Source: Spirochaetales bacterium
GTDB lineage: Bacteria > Spirochaetota > Spirochaetia > SZUA-6 > DRHE01
NCBI GenBank assembly: GCA_030615505.1
Contig: JAUWZD010000005.1
Span: 1 to 64,000 of the forward strand
DNA length: 64,000 nt
Reading direction: 5' to 3'
Shown: in pieces, positions 16,472 to 25,168 of the stretch
How the letters are laid out: every line of letters begins with the position of its first letter
Position numbering within the stretch: the first letter of the stretch is position 1
Translations under genes and position numbers: made by a program
Notes under the pieces: generated by a model
Database searches by the model: none
What the model saw: the letters and a program-made list of their open reading frames with translations, nothing else
What the model was told of the DNA's origin: nothing

Positions 16472-17329
16472 TCAATGAGATGGCTTTAAAATGCGGTTGT
16501 TTATATACTCGCTGGGGGGGCAGCCGCGATATTTCTTATAGATCCTGGAGAAATAATACTGATCATCATAACCAACTTTTCTGGCCACCTCTCTTATGGT
16601 AATATTCGGTCCAAGTCGAAAGTACTCTTCCGCCTTTTCCATTTTCAGTTCGATTATTATATGCTTAAAGCTCCTATGCATCATAGATGAAAAAAGATGA
16701 GAGACAGTTGAGGTGCTTTTGCCGACTAAAGAAGCCGCTTCATCGATGCTAAAATATCTATCAATATGATTCTTGGCGTAATTGATGATCTGTTCAACGA
16801 TAAGATTGCTCTTTAAGGTTATCATATTCTGGGAAACAATATAATTGACGATAACGCGGAAAAATTGCTGTATGCTCTTAATCTGATCCTGAGAAAAAGA
16901 GGGGGTCTTAAGATAAGCGATCACCAGTTTCTCTGAAGATCCAAAGCGTTCTTCCCATTCCGCCAGCAGTGACCGGTTAATTTTTTGATTACTTCTATAT
17001 TGTCCCATCATGAAAAAACCTAAGTGGATATTCTCGAAGTAAATAGGAATGATCGATTCAATCATCCCTGCAAAGCAGTGGTAGGTAACCATATCCCTTT
17101 TTAAGAGCGCTTCCATCCTCTTTTCATTATCCAGGATGAGGCATTCATCCCTCTTATTTAAAGATTCTCTAACCAGGGAGCAAAACTCACTGCTCGGTTT
17201 CTTCAGGCCTACTGCCAGTTCATCCCCCTCCGGTGAAAAGAATCCAACGCGCATGTTAAAACAGTATGAAAACTCGTCAAAGATCTTCTGGACATCGTCT
17301 TTGAGGATGATTTCGATCGTGCTCTTCAT
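16472..17329 (-). CDS. AraC-family regulator with PocR ligand-sensing domain
   Basis: 285 residues. The N-terminal half (about 8-165) is a PocR-type sensory domain: FSYCFNMRVGFFSPEG, then TYHCFAGMIESIIPIY and LGFFMMGQYRS. The C-terminal half (about 185-280) holds two helix-turn-helix motifs typical of AraC: YFSIDEAASLVGKSTSTVSHLF and ITIREVARKVGYDDQYYFSRIYKKYRG.PPSEY. Same strand as and just upstream of the ABC/UroD operon, which it likely activates when the PocR domain binds a small ligand. Confidence 0.85.
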   Translation of the reverse strand: MKSTIEIILKDDVQKIFDEFSYCFNMRVGFFSPEGDELAVGLKKPSSEFCSLVRESLNKRDECLILDNEKRMEALLKRDMVTYHCFAGMIESIIPIYFENIHLGFFMMGQYRSNQKINRSLLAEWEERFGSSEKLVIAYLKTPSFSQDQIKSIQQFFRVIVNYIVSQNMITLKSNLIVEQIINYAKNHIDRYFSIDEAASLVGKSTSTVSHLFSSMMHRSFKHIIIELKMEKAEEYFRLGPNITIREVARKVGYDDQYYFSRIYKKYRGCPPSEYINNRILKPSH

Positions 17330-17376
17330 GATGGGTAACTATAACATTCGATTATATATAAGTCTAATGATGCAAA

Positions 17377-18156
17377 TTAAGTCTCTTTATTTCCCCACTC
17401 CACATAGGCATAAGCGCTGTGATTATGAATGCTCTCAAAATTCTCAGCCTCAACACTGAACCAGGGAAAAATTCCAATCTGCGCAAGCCTCTGGGTCACC
17501 TCGCGGACAACATCTTCAACGAATCTGGGGCGATCGTATGCTCGCTCGGTGATATATTTCTCATCCTCCCGCTTCAGAAGGGTAAATACCTCACTGCTGG
17601 CTGAATCCTCTATCAAGTCAATAATATCCTCTATCCAGAAGAAGGAGCCGAAAAGGAGCTTAACACCAACAATTCCTCTCTGATTATGTGCGCCCCTGTC
17701 ACTGATCTCCCGGGAACAGGGGCAGAGTGTGGATATTGGTACCTTAATGCCCACATAGAATTTACGCTTATAGTCATCAACCTCGCCAAGGTACTGGCAG
17801 TTATACTCCATCATACTTTTCATTCCTGAGACAGGCGCCTCTTTCTCAATAAAGTAGGGAAAGCTTACTTCGACATAGGCTTTTCGCGCCTTCATCGAGC
17901 TCCTGATCTTGTCCAGCATATTCATGAAGTTTTTCATAGAGATATCCACATAGTACTCATTGACTACCTCAATCAGCCTGCTCATATGAGTTCCCTTGAA
18001 ATTATGGGGAAGATCGGCATACATGTTTATATTGGCAACTGTATGCTGGGTATGGTTTTTCTTATCCAGTACCACGATGGGATACTGAACATTCTTAACG
18101 CCTACTTTCTTTATCTCAATGTTTCTCTCATCGGACTGTTTTTGAACGTCTAACAT
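17377..18156 (-). CDS. folE2: GTP cyclohydrolase FolE2
   Basis: 259 residues, normal length for FolE2 (COG1469), which converts GTP to 7,8-dihydroneopterin triphosphate, the first step of folate synthesis. Strongly conserved stretches: KVGVKNVQYPIVVLD, HTVANINMYADLPH, FKGTHMSRL, PYFIEKEAPVSG, TLCPCSREISDRGAHNQRG (metal Cys and catalytic region), and AENFESIHNHSAYAYVE. It is the last gene of a minus-strand folate/one-carbon run and follows the SHMT gene by 9 bases. FolE2 is a metal-flexible replacement for FolE. Confidence 0.92.
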   Translation of the reverse strand: MLDVQKQSDERNIEIKKVGVKNVQYPIVVLDKKNHTQHTVANINMYADLPHNFKGTHMSRLIEVVNEYYVDISMKNFMNMLDKIRSSMKARKAYVEVSFPYFIEKEAPVSGMKSMMEYNCQYLGEVDDYKRKFYVGIKVPISTLCPCSREISDRGAHNQRGIVGVKLLFGSFFWIEDIIDLIEDSASSEVFTLLKREDEKYITERAYDRPRFVEDVVREVTQRLAQIGIFPWFSVEAENFESIHNHSAYAYVEWGNKET

Positions 18157-18165
18157 GATCTTAGG

Positions 18166-19410
18166 TTATCCCCCATCAAAGGAGTAATGCACTTTTTGAT
18201 ACCCTGTACGGAATTCCTCCACTTCATCTCCGACATACTGACCCTCTATCAGGCATTTCTTGAAAAAAGAGGCTATGATCTCCATCTCCGCCTCCTTCAT
18301 GCCGAAACGGGTCATCTCCTGAACTCCCAGGCGCACACCCGCCGGGTTGCTTACCTTATCCAGGGGTTCAAATGGCAGGAGATTCATGTTGAGAATAATA
18401 CCGTTATCCTTTAGATGACGCGCTGCCTCATCGCCGCCCCCGAATTCAGATACATTCACGGCCAGTTGATGGCTCTCGGTAAATCCAAACTCCTCAGCCT
18501 GTACCTTGAAACCCATATTGTAGAGTGTCTTACCGAGATGCCTGGCATTGGCTATGGTCTGCCGGGCATACTCCCTGCCGAACTCCATCATCTCATAAGT
18601 CGCTATAGCCAGGGAAACCAGGGTATCCAGGTGATGGTTGGAGGAGGAACCTGGAAAGGCGCCCTTATCGATCTTCCTCCATTCATTTTCACCTACGTCG
18701 CTTAAGATAATACCTCTCTGGGAGCCAAAATAGGTTTTATGCGTGCTTGCCGTTATAAGATGCGCTCCTTCCTTTAGTGGATTCTGAAACTGACCTCCGG
18801 CAATGAGTCCGAGGACATGGGCGCCGTCATAGATCATGATAATCTTCTTTTCTCTGCAGATAGATTCCAGCTCTTCAACGGGCTCAGGGAATAGAAAGAG
18901 GCTTTTGCCCAGTATTATAACCCGGGGAGACAGGGCCCGGATCAGATCGCAGGTGCGCTCTACATCAATATGAAAGCCATCCTTAGAGAGTGGGAAATTA
19001 ACTATATTTGATGTATATTTTCCTACCGAGCCTACGCGGTGATGGCTGATGTGTCCGCCTCCGGGGGTAGAATTAACCATTACCACATCCCCGGCCCCTA
19101 TATAGCGGCTGAAAATAGCATCGTTTGCTATGGTTCCGCTTATGGGCCTGACATCCACATGGCGGCAGTTAAAAAGGGATTTTAAATGCTTTTTCAGCCT
19201 GCTCTCGATTTCATCAATAATCTCAGTTCCCTGGTAGTATCTTTCCCCGGGATGTCCCTCGGCATAACGATGAATAAAATCCGAACCCATCACCTCCCTG
19301 GCACGGTCACTCAAAACATTTTCACTGGCAATGAGATTCAGTGTGCACAGCCGCCAATGATTCTGCTTCTTTACATGCCTCTCTATATGTGTAATGTTTC
19401 TTTCATACAT
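18166..19410 (-). CDS. glyA: Serine hydroxymethyltransferase, archaeal-like type
   Basis: 414 residues. PLP enzyme moving the serine hydroxymethyl carbon to a pterin. Seen: LNLIASENVLS, RYAEGHPGERYYQGTEIIDEIE, RPISGTIAND, IIMIYDGAHVLGLIAGGQFQ and the Lys site TASTHKTYFGSQRG. The bacterial form normally has TTTHKTLRGPRGG; the DLRPISGTIAN-like and FGSQRG features and the GLIAGGQFQNPL stretch are closer to SHMTs of methanogenic archaea, as I remember them. It lies between FolE2 and a thymidylate synthase that also looks archaeal. Annotated family is firm; archaeal origin is inference. Confidence 0.88.
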   Translation of the reverse strand: MYERNITHIERHVKKQNHWRLCTLNLIASENVLSDRAREVMGSDFIHRYAEGHPGERYYQGTEIIDEIESRLKKHLKSLFNCRHVDVRPISGTIANDAIFSRYIGAGDVVMVNSTPGGGHISHHRVGSVGKYTSNIVNFPLSKDGFHIDVERTCDLIRALSPRVIILGKSLFLFPEPVEELESICREKKIIMIYDGAHVLGLIAGGQFQNPLKEGAHLITASTHKTYFGSQRGIILSDVGENEWRKIDKGAFPGSSSNHHLDTLVSLAIATYEMMEFGREYARQTIANARHLGKTLYNMGFKVQAEEFGFTESHQLAVNVSEFGGGDEAARHLKDNGIILNMNLLPFEPLDKVSNPAGVRLGVQEMTRFGMKEAEMEIIASFFKKCLIEGQYVGDEVEEFRTGYQKVHYSFDGG

Positions 19411-19447
19411 TGAAGCCTTCCTGTTTAATAGAGGGAATTCACCGGAA

Positions 19448-19470
19448 TCGGATTAACCTTAATAATCCGA
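19448..19470 (-). other. 8-bp hairpin between thymidylate synthase and SHMT genes
   Basis: TCGGATTA (19448-19455) and TAATCCGA (19463-19470) form a perfect stem with a 7-base loop. It lies in the 79-base gap between the two start/stop codons and is not followed by a T-run, so it is more likely a processing or attenuation site than a terminator. Confidence 0.4.
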
Positions 19471-19489
19471 CTCTTAAAAGTCAAGTTGC

Positions 19490-20380
19490 TCAATCTCGGT
19501 GTTCTGAATCAAACCGCTCGATTTTTTCAAGTACTTCCCTCTCTGCTTCTTCAAAGATTTGATGAATTAGGGAATCCCGGAAATTAAAAACACGATCCTC
19601 GAATTTAGTTGTTTCCAGGCGGTTGAAGAGCCTCTTTTCTGCAATTTCGATATCCTTGCCGTAGATGTGATAGGAATCCGCATGCCAGTTTAAGCGCCCC
19701 AGCTCAATCTTTCTTCCGGTCCGGCGTGTTACCTCATCGGCTATCACTTCTCTATTAAAATGGATAAAGCCGAAGATATTCATGAAATTGGCCCCCCATG
19801 CGTCATTGCTCCTGAACCGAACATTACAGTTCAGCCATCCGACTCCCCGCTCATCCTCTATTATTCTATACCAGAGAGACTGAAGACAGGGCGGATCATA
19901 GCAGTCAAAATCAATATTAGGCATCCAGGTAATCATTTGAGCCTGGCGGCTGTAAGGCTGTTCCACCAGCTTTTGGATGACCTTCTCAATCTGATTCACC
20001 AAAAAAGGCCCGCTGACTACAGACCTGCCGTTTTTAAGCTCTCTCCATGATCCGTAAGAAGCCAATCTGCCGTGATATGTATATTCCCATCTAGTATCTT
20101 CCGGATCATTCATATTCTTTACCCAGTGGTCCTTTGCGCCCTTTAGCTCCAGCACATACTCCCTTAGATCCTCGATTCCGCCGGGGAAAGCTTTATGAAT
20201 CATGGGATCGCTCCACGGCTCTAAAACAGTAATACTCATGGTGGCATCGATGCTCAAAGGCTCACCGGGTTTATCGTACTGAGTCGCCATTCGTATACCG
20301 TTTCTGTATAGGGAAACTATGGCTCTTTCATAGGCCTCAGCAGCGGAAGTCCCTTGCACAAATAAAACGGGAATGTTCAT
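19490..20380 (-). CDS. Thymidylate synthase-like protein
   Basis: 296 residues of the ThyA fold. The catalytic Cys is in YDPPCLQSLWYR (compare PPCH in common ThyA); the dUMP-phosphate Arg/Ser motif is VRFRSNDAWGANFMNIFGF; the late motif is NWHADSYHIYG. The Asn in FMNIFGF aligns with the Asn that selects uracil over cytosine in ThyA, whereas dCMP hydroxymethylases have Asp, so the substrate is probably a uridylate. The FRS.DAW variant resembles the archaeal-type enzymes. It would use methylene-folate supplied by the neighbouring SHMT. Either the cell's dTMP synthase or a base hydroxymethylase; the first is more likely. Confidence 0.78.
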   Translation of the reverse strand: MNIPVLFVQGTSAAEAYERAIVSLYRNGIRMATQYDKPGEPLSIDATMSITVLEPWSDPMIHKAFPGGIEDLREYVLELKGAKDHWVKNMNDPEDTRWEYTYHGRLASYGSWRELKNGRSVVSGPFLVNQIEKVIQKLVEQPYSRQAQMITWMPNIDFDCYDPPCLQSLWYRIIEDERGVGWLNCNVRFRSNDAWGANFMNIFGFIHFNREVIADEVTRRTGRKIELGRLNWHADSYHIYGKDIEIAEKRLFNRLETTKFEDRVFNFRDSLIHQIFEEAEREVLEKIERFDSEHRD

Positions 20381-20402
20381 AGCTCTTTCTCTCTCATTAT
20401 TC

Positions 20403-21668
20403 TTAATGTTTAAAACATCGCTGTCCCGTAAAAACCATCGCTACATCCGCTTCATTACAGGCCTCAATGCTCTCAAAATCTCTTTCCGATCCCCCGGGCT
20501 GAATGACAGCCGTTACTCCCTCGCGAATACCCACATCCACACCATCTCTGAATGGGAAAAAAGCATCGGATACCATACAGCTTCCGAGGAGCCCTCCCCT
20601 TTTCTGCTTTGCCTCTTCATTGATTTCAGCTTTAGCTTCCCTATCGCTTAAAGCACTAAGGGGCCGGGAATACCTGGTCCAGCAGATCCTGTCTGCCAGC
20701 TTGCGGTATGCTTTGTCTCTAGCGATCTCAGCCACCCCTACCCTGTCCTGCTCGCCTGTGCCTATGCCAACGGTCATGCCATCTTTTACATAGATAACCG
20801 AATTACTCGTTATCCCGCATTCAACCAGCCAGCCAAAGATAAGATCCTCAAATTCCTCTTCAGTAGGAGTTCTCCGGACCCGGTACTCCTTTCCCCTGTA
20901 ACTGCTTTGGGCGGGAATCAGATCATCCTCTGCTAATGTCTGCGGCGTGAATGACCACTGCACCACCAGGCCCCCGTCGATCAGTGATTTGAACTCAATG
21001 ACCCTTTCTCCGATATACTCCTGTAATCGCTCCATATTACCGATAAGCATGATCCTGAGATTTTTTCTCCTGGCCAGTATATCAAGGACTCCTTGAGCAA
21101 AGGAAGGAGCCGCAACTACCTCGCAGTAGTTCTCTGCAATAAGCTCTGCAGTTTCCTTATCAAGCTCGCGATTTAGGGCAATAGCGCCTCCGAATGCGGC
21201 GATTCTATCAGCCATGTTCGCTCTGTTGTATGATTCAGCCAGACTGGATGCCCTGGCCACACCACAGGGGTTATTATGCTTAACGATCACGGTGCATGGA
21301 GATTCGGAGAAGTAGCGGAGGATATTTAATGCGCTGTCCACATCCGTAATATTGGTCTTTCCCGGATGTTTTCCGGACTTGAGCAGTTCTACATCTGAGG
21401 CAAGATAGCTCCCTGCACGGATGCTTGTGACCTCTCCTAAGTATAAATTCCCATTCACCAGTTTATAGAGCGCCGCTTCCTGCCCTGGATTTTCTCCGTA
21501 CCTTAATCCCCTCTCAACACCCTCGATCTTCCAGGTCACCTTCTCATAGCAGAGAGTCTGCCTGTCATTTCCATGCCCGAAACTTATCTCCATGTTACCA
21601 GGAAAATGATCCTCTGTGATTAACTTATAAGTGGATTTGAAATCTTTTACACTCATTCTCTGCACCAA
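20403..21668 (-). CDS. purH: AICAR formyltransferase (PurH C-terminal half as separate gene)
   Basis: 421 residues covering only the formyltransferase domain of PurH, which uses 10-formyl-folate to make FAICAR. Visible: GENPGQEAALYK, IVKHNNPCGVA (catalytic Lys-His), FGGAIALNREL, SDAFFPFRDGVDVG, and GGSERDFESIEACNEADVAMVFTGQRCF at the end. In most bacteria this domain is fused to IMP cyclohydrolase in one ~520-residue protein; here it is a distinct gene just after it. The start may be the ATG at 21656 rather than the first codon. It shares the folate cofactor theme of the block. Confidence 0.88.
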   Translation of the reverse strand: MVQRMSVKDFKSTYKLITEDHFPGNMEISFGHGNDRQTLCYEKVTWKIEGVERGLRYGENPGQEAALYKLVNGNLYLGEVTSIRAGSYLASDVELLKSGKHPGKTNITDVDSALNILRYFSESPCTVIVKHNNPCGVARASSLAESYNRANMADRIAAFGGAIALNRELDKETAELIAENYCEVVAAPSFAQGVLDILARRKNLRIMLIGNMERLQEYIGERVIEFKSLIDGGLVVQWSFTPQTLAEDDLIPAQSSYRGKEYRVRRTPTEEEFEDLIFGWLVECGITSNSVIYVKDGMTVGIGTGEQDRVGVAEIARDKAYRKLADRICWTRYSRPLSALSDREAKAEINEEAKQKRGGLLGSCMVSDAFFPFRDGVDVGIREGVTAVIQPGGSERDFESIEACNEADVAMVFTGQRCFKH

Positions 21669-21694
21669 TATATAGGGTTGGCTGAGTCAGAACC

Positions 21695-22387
21695 CTACCT
21701 GAATCCTTTATTCATTGTATAACAGGCTGACAGCTCATCAAAATCTCTCTCTGCCAGGTAGCCGGCAATAGCAGCATCATACTCTGCGGTAAAGGCAAAG
21801 GTCTTCTCAGCCAGCTTAAACCGTTTTTCTAAGCTGATGCGGCCGTTTGATTGCTCAAGCTCGGTGATAATATCTTCATAATCGTCCGGATCTACAATCG
21901 AAGCCACTCTTAAGAAATTTTTCGCCGCCGCCCGGATCATGCAGGGTCCGCCGATATCGATATTCGCCCTGGCATGCTCAGGCGTCACGCCGGGTGTTTC
22001 CACTGTCTTCTTAAACGGATATAGATTTGCTACAACCATGTCGATAGTGACGGCATTAACTCTCTTCAGATCCTGCCGGTGGGCTTCATTATAGGTTTCG
22101 CTTAAAAGACCGAGATAGATTTTAAAATCAAGGGTTTTGACCAGCCCCCCCTGCATCTCCGGCTGACCCGTATAGGCAGAAACCTGTATAAGATGATCTT
22201 TGGCTTTTTCTTTAAGTATCTCTGTTATTGCTTTAAAGGTACCGCCTGTGGAGTAGATCTTAACATGCGGGTTTATGCGAACCAAAGTAAGGACCAACTT
22301 ATCAAGACCCCTCTTATCACTAACGCTTATCAAGACATGCTCAATTATTACAGCATCATCTATTCTATCAACCATATTAACGGCCAC
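21695..22387 (-). CDS. purH: IMP cyclohydrolase (PurH N-terminal half as separate gene)
   Basis: 230 residues of the MGS-like fold: HVLISVSDKRGLDKLV, IYSTGGTFKAI, QVSAYTGQPEMQGGLVKTLDFKI, VVANLYPFKKTV and NIDIGGPCMIRAAAKN, all hallmarks of the cyclohydrolase half of PurH that closes the purine ring to IMP. The gene stops after the domain; the formyltransferase half begins 27 bases downstream in its own frame. No sign that this is a simple frameshift of a fused gene, since each half has a natural end and start. ATG at 22375 is an alternative start. Confidence 0.87.
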   Translation of the reverse strand: MAVNMVDRIDDAVIIEHVLISVSDKRGLDKLVLTLVRINPHVKIYSTGGTFKAITEILKEKAKDHLIQVSAYTGQPEMQGGLVKTLDFKIYLGLLSETYNEAHRQDLKRVNAVTIDMVVANLYPFKKTVETPGVTPEHARANIDIGGPCMIRAAAKNFLRVASIVDPDDYEDIITELEQSNGRISLEKRFKLAEKTFAFTAEYDAAIAGYLAERDFDELSACYTMNKGFR

Positions 22388-22455
22388 GCTTTACCTAAAG
22401 TGTTTAGAATTAAAGCCAATACTATAAGACTATCAGGTTCATGTAAAGATTCCAT

Positions 22456-23007
22456 TTAGGATCGCTTATTGAGACCTTTGATGATTAGCACTGTATTCTC
22501 AACAATAGACAACACTAGGTACAATGACATAATGGATATTATTACTCTAAGTACCAGGGAAGAATAATCTTCTAAAAAGACCCTTGTAAAATAGAAGATG
22601 AGCATGCCGCTGAACAGGACTGTTCCCGTATACTGACCCAGGGCATGCTTGCAAATCTCCTTGCTTTGAACACAGGTCGCAGAGAAGGAAAGCATGGACA
22701 GCAGGGTCAGCATCAGGAGTAAAAGGGGAAAGGTATGCTTCAGGTAAAAAAGGATGAGCAGCGCGTAAATGACAGTAAAATCAACGGCTATATCATATAC
22801 TGCGCCCACACTGCTTGCATTGTTCCATCTTCGGGCTGACAGCCCATCGAAGAAATCGGATAAACCGATAATGATTAAAAAAGCAAATGATAATCCGTTT
22901 TTTTCATGGCTCTCCGCTAAAAGCAAAAAAGGCAGCAGGATAATTCTCAGAGTAGTAAGCAGGTTGGCAATGGTTAAAACCCTTTGAGTCTTCACTGCGT
23001 GGACCAA
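22456..23007 (-). CDS. CDP-alcohol phosphatidyltransferase, PgsA-like
   Basis: 183 residues with about five helices. Complete family signature at about residues 51-76: S-D-F-F-D-G, then A-R, eight residues, G, three, D, three, D. Small size and layout fit phosphatidylglycerophosphate or cardiolipin-type synthases. The N-terminal LTIANLLTTLRIILLP is the usual first helix of PgsA-like proteins. Start uncertain (TTG or the GTG four codons later). It follows the one-carbon genes on the same strand and precedes nothing clearly related. Confidence 0.8.
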   Translation of the reverse strand: MVHAVKTQRVLTIANLLTTLRIILLPFLLLAESHEKNGLSFAFLIIIGLSDFFDGLSARRWNNASSVGAVYDIAVDFTVIYALLILFYLKHTFPLLLLMLTLLSMLSFSATCVQSKEICKHALGQYTGTVLFSGMLIFYFTRVFLEDYSSLVLRVIISIMSLYLVLSIVENTVLIIKGLNKRS

Positions 23008-23036
23008 TTCTCTGATGCCAATAGAAAGCTGAGATA

Positions 23037-23774
23037 TTACAGCTCTTCAGTCAATTTTTTGACAAACTGCTCGATCTGCGGATAAACCGTTTCTCTATCC
23101 TTCTTCTGAATGATTTTCACGCTTTCTAATACCTTACCGCCTCGCTCTTCCACTAAAGAGGCCGCCTTAGCAGTATCCTTTTCGATATTATCAGGATCAC
23201 TTCCCGTCAGAAGAACAAAGCAGTTTCTATCCCGAAGATCGCTTTTTTTAATGAATTCTTCCAGGGGAGGCCGAATGGTTCCGGCATAGACGGGCGAAGC
23301 CAGGCCCAGTACCGCGCCCTCTGGTACACTCACGGAGACCCTGGGATGGGCGCTGTAAAGTGTAACGTAAAAACCGGAAGCAGCCAGTGATTCAGCCAGG
23401 TGTTGTATCACATCCGGCATAAAGCTGGAAGCTCCCGGGTGATAGACGATCACAGTCTTCCTGGGGCTGCTCTGGTCCCCAAAAGAGGCGGACTGAATAT
23501 CCTGCGGCCTGTCCATAATACCTATGACTACTGTTCCCAGGGCAGGTATGAATACCAGAACAATGGCAATAAAATAAAACAGAACGAGAAGAATCACCCC
23601 GGCGGCACCCGTTTTCCCGGGCAGCCTGAAGAGAATGGTGTGAATCCACAGTATGGCAATTGCTATAAAGGGTAGAATGCGTACACCCGCGGGAATCATC
23701 CGTGCCATGCCGGTAAAATACAGGGGGAAGATGCTAATGACCAGCAGAACGGTAAAAACAATGGCAAAAGTCAT
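23037..23774 (-). CDS. Membrane-anchored flavodoxin-like protein
   Basis: 245 residues. Three or four helices fill residues 1-90; the rest is soluble with a flavodoxin-like layout: TVIVYHPGASSFMPDVIQHLAESL (phosphate-loop position), LYSAHPRVSV, LGLASPVYAGTIRPPLEEFI and CFVLLTGSDPDN. This suggests an FMN-binding or FMN-derived redox domain tethered to the membrane, similar to flavodoxin/NADPH-dependent reductase family proteins. Partner unknown. It lies between a glycosyltransferase and a phospholipid-type synthase; RBS AGGAGGTC is clear before the ATG. Confidence 0.6.
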   Translation of the reverse strand: MTFAIVFTVLLVISIFPLYFTGMARMIPAGVRILPFIAIAILWIHTILFRLPGKTGAAGVILLVLFYFIAIVLVFIPALGTVVIGIMDRPQDIQSASFGDQSSPRKTVIVYHPGASSFMPDVIQHLAESLAASGFYVTLYSAHPRVSVSVPEGAVLGLASPVYAGTIRPPLEEFIKKSDLRDRNCFVLLTGSDPDNIEKDTAKAASLVEERGGKVLESVKIIQKKDRETVYPQIEQFVKKLTEEL

Positions 23775-23786
23775 AAAGACCTCCTT

Positions 23787-25016
23787 TCAATAATTTGTTC
23801 GAGTAAGCCTGCTTTTCATATGCTCCTTTAACTGCCGGTCTCTTTCCACAACTCCCATCACCTGTTTCCACTTCTCCTTAAACTCATAAAAATTTCCGGC
23901 ACTGGCAGCCCTCTCCTTTGCCAGTTCGATCAACTTTTCAGGTTTGGGAAAGGAGCATTCCTCTGCATCGAGGGGCCTCATCTCTTTAAGTGCTTCTAAA
24001 GCATGTTCCTCCAGATCATCTTTAAAAAACTTTCCGGGATAATAACCGAAATCTTCCGGCTCCAAGGGATAAAAGCCGGAAAGCGCAGTGGAGAGTTTTA
24101 TCTTCTCCCTCTGGTAGACAAAGCGTATAATATCCTGCTGCAGCCTGGAATAGAGGGAAGTATTAAGGGGATCTTTTTCTGAAGGCGCCGGAGGGAGATG
24201 AGTTATCCGGAGCTCCTTATCCAGGAACCAGTTATATCCCAGCATCCTTGAGTTTAACAGATAGTCAATATCCTCTCCACGTGTAATACCGGGATCAAAG
24301 GGCACCTGCATAAAGAGATCCCTGGTAAAAACCATATTCCCGCCCAGGGCAATGGCTGTTTCAACAATCCTCTCCGGAAGCTCCATGTATGAGGCAAACT
24401 CATCATTCATGAGGGCTGCCTTTCTCTTGAACAGATTGGAAGAAATTCTGGCTTCAGGGGACTCTTTTACCTTGTAATTTCCTGTACTATCAAGGTAAAT
24501 TCCCGCTACACCGTGAATCTGCTTGCCTTTATATGTTTTACCTGCATACTGACAGGCTTGCTGAAGATAGTCTTCCGGAACAACCTCATCATCATCTATG
24601 GCTGCAATAAGATCCGTATCGAGGAGGAGCGATCCTATAAGCTGGCAGTTTCTGATCTGAGCATAAGCATCCAGGCTGACCAGTTCCGGATCAATACCCT
24701 CTGCTTCAAGCCGCTTTTTTAACATCGCCAGATCAGATGGGCAGAACTGGACTATGGGATAGCTCTTTCTGAATGGTGATATTATACTTTCAATTTTCTG
24801 CTCTACTGCTTCGCTCAGATCCGGATTTACCGGGGCGGTGATGATCAGAACCTGAAAATCGGGTAAGGATATTTCTTTTAAACTCTCAAGACACCGCCTG
24901 AGTGTGCCTTCCTCATCAAGGGGGGTGGGATGATCAAATATGGAATCTTCAGGATGTCCACTCTCTCCAGCATTCCACGACCAGTAGGTAGGGATTGTTA
25001 CGGTTATTCTGTTCAT
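23787..25016 (-). CDS. Glycosyltransferase, family 2-like (GT-A fold)
   Basis: 409 residues. Starts RITVTIPTYWSW and contains EEGTLRRCLESL, IITAPVNP and the metal-binding AIDDDEVV, the DxD equivalent, around residues 140-150; later FTRDLFMQVPFDPGITRGEDIDYLLNSRMLGY fits the acceptor-side motif ED. No membrane helices, so probably a soluble or peripheral sugar transferase. The long C-terminal part is not recognised. Good RBS (GAGAGAAGG) near the ATG. Confidence 0.72.
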   Translation of the reverse strand: MNRITVTIPTYWSWNAGESGHPEDSIFDHPTPLDEEGTLRRCLESLKEISLPDFQVLIITAPVNPDLSEAVEQKIESIISPFRKSYPIVQFCPSDLAMLKKRLEAEGIDPELVSLDAYAQIRNCQLIGSLLLDTDLIAAIDDDEVVPEDYLQQACQYAGKTYKGKQIHGVAGIYLDSTGNYKVKESPEARISSNLFKRKAALMNDEFASYMELPERIVETAIALGGNMVFTRDLFMQVPFDPGITRGEDIDYLLNSRMLGYNWFLDKELRITHLPPAPSEKDPLNTSLYSRLQQDIIRFVYQREKIKLSTALSGFYPLEPEDFGYYPGKFFKDDLEEHALEALKEMRPLDAEECSFPKPEKLIELAKERAASAGNFYEFKEKWKQVMGVVERDRQLKEHMKSRLTRTNY

Positions 25017-25168
25017 GCCTTCTCTCCTTGACAGCCCATTTTGAATTTACTTTGGCAGTATAATTGAAAAAATCTTTCAAGGCTATTGCGCACTTGATAA
25101 AAAGTAAAAAGATCTTTTTACTTGCTCTATAACTATCCCACCCAGGCTTAAGTACTTGAACATCCTGT

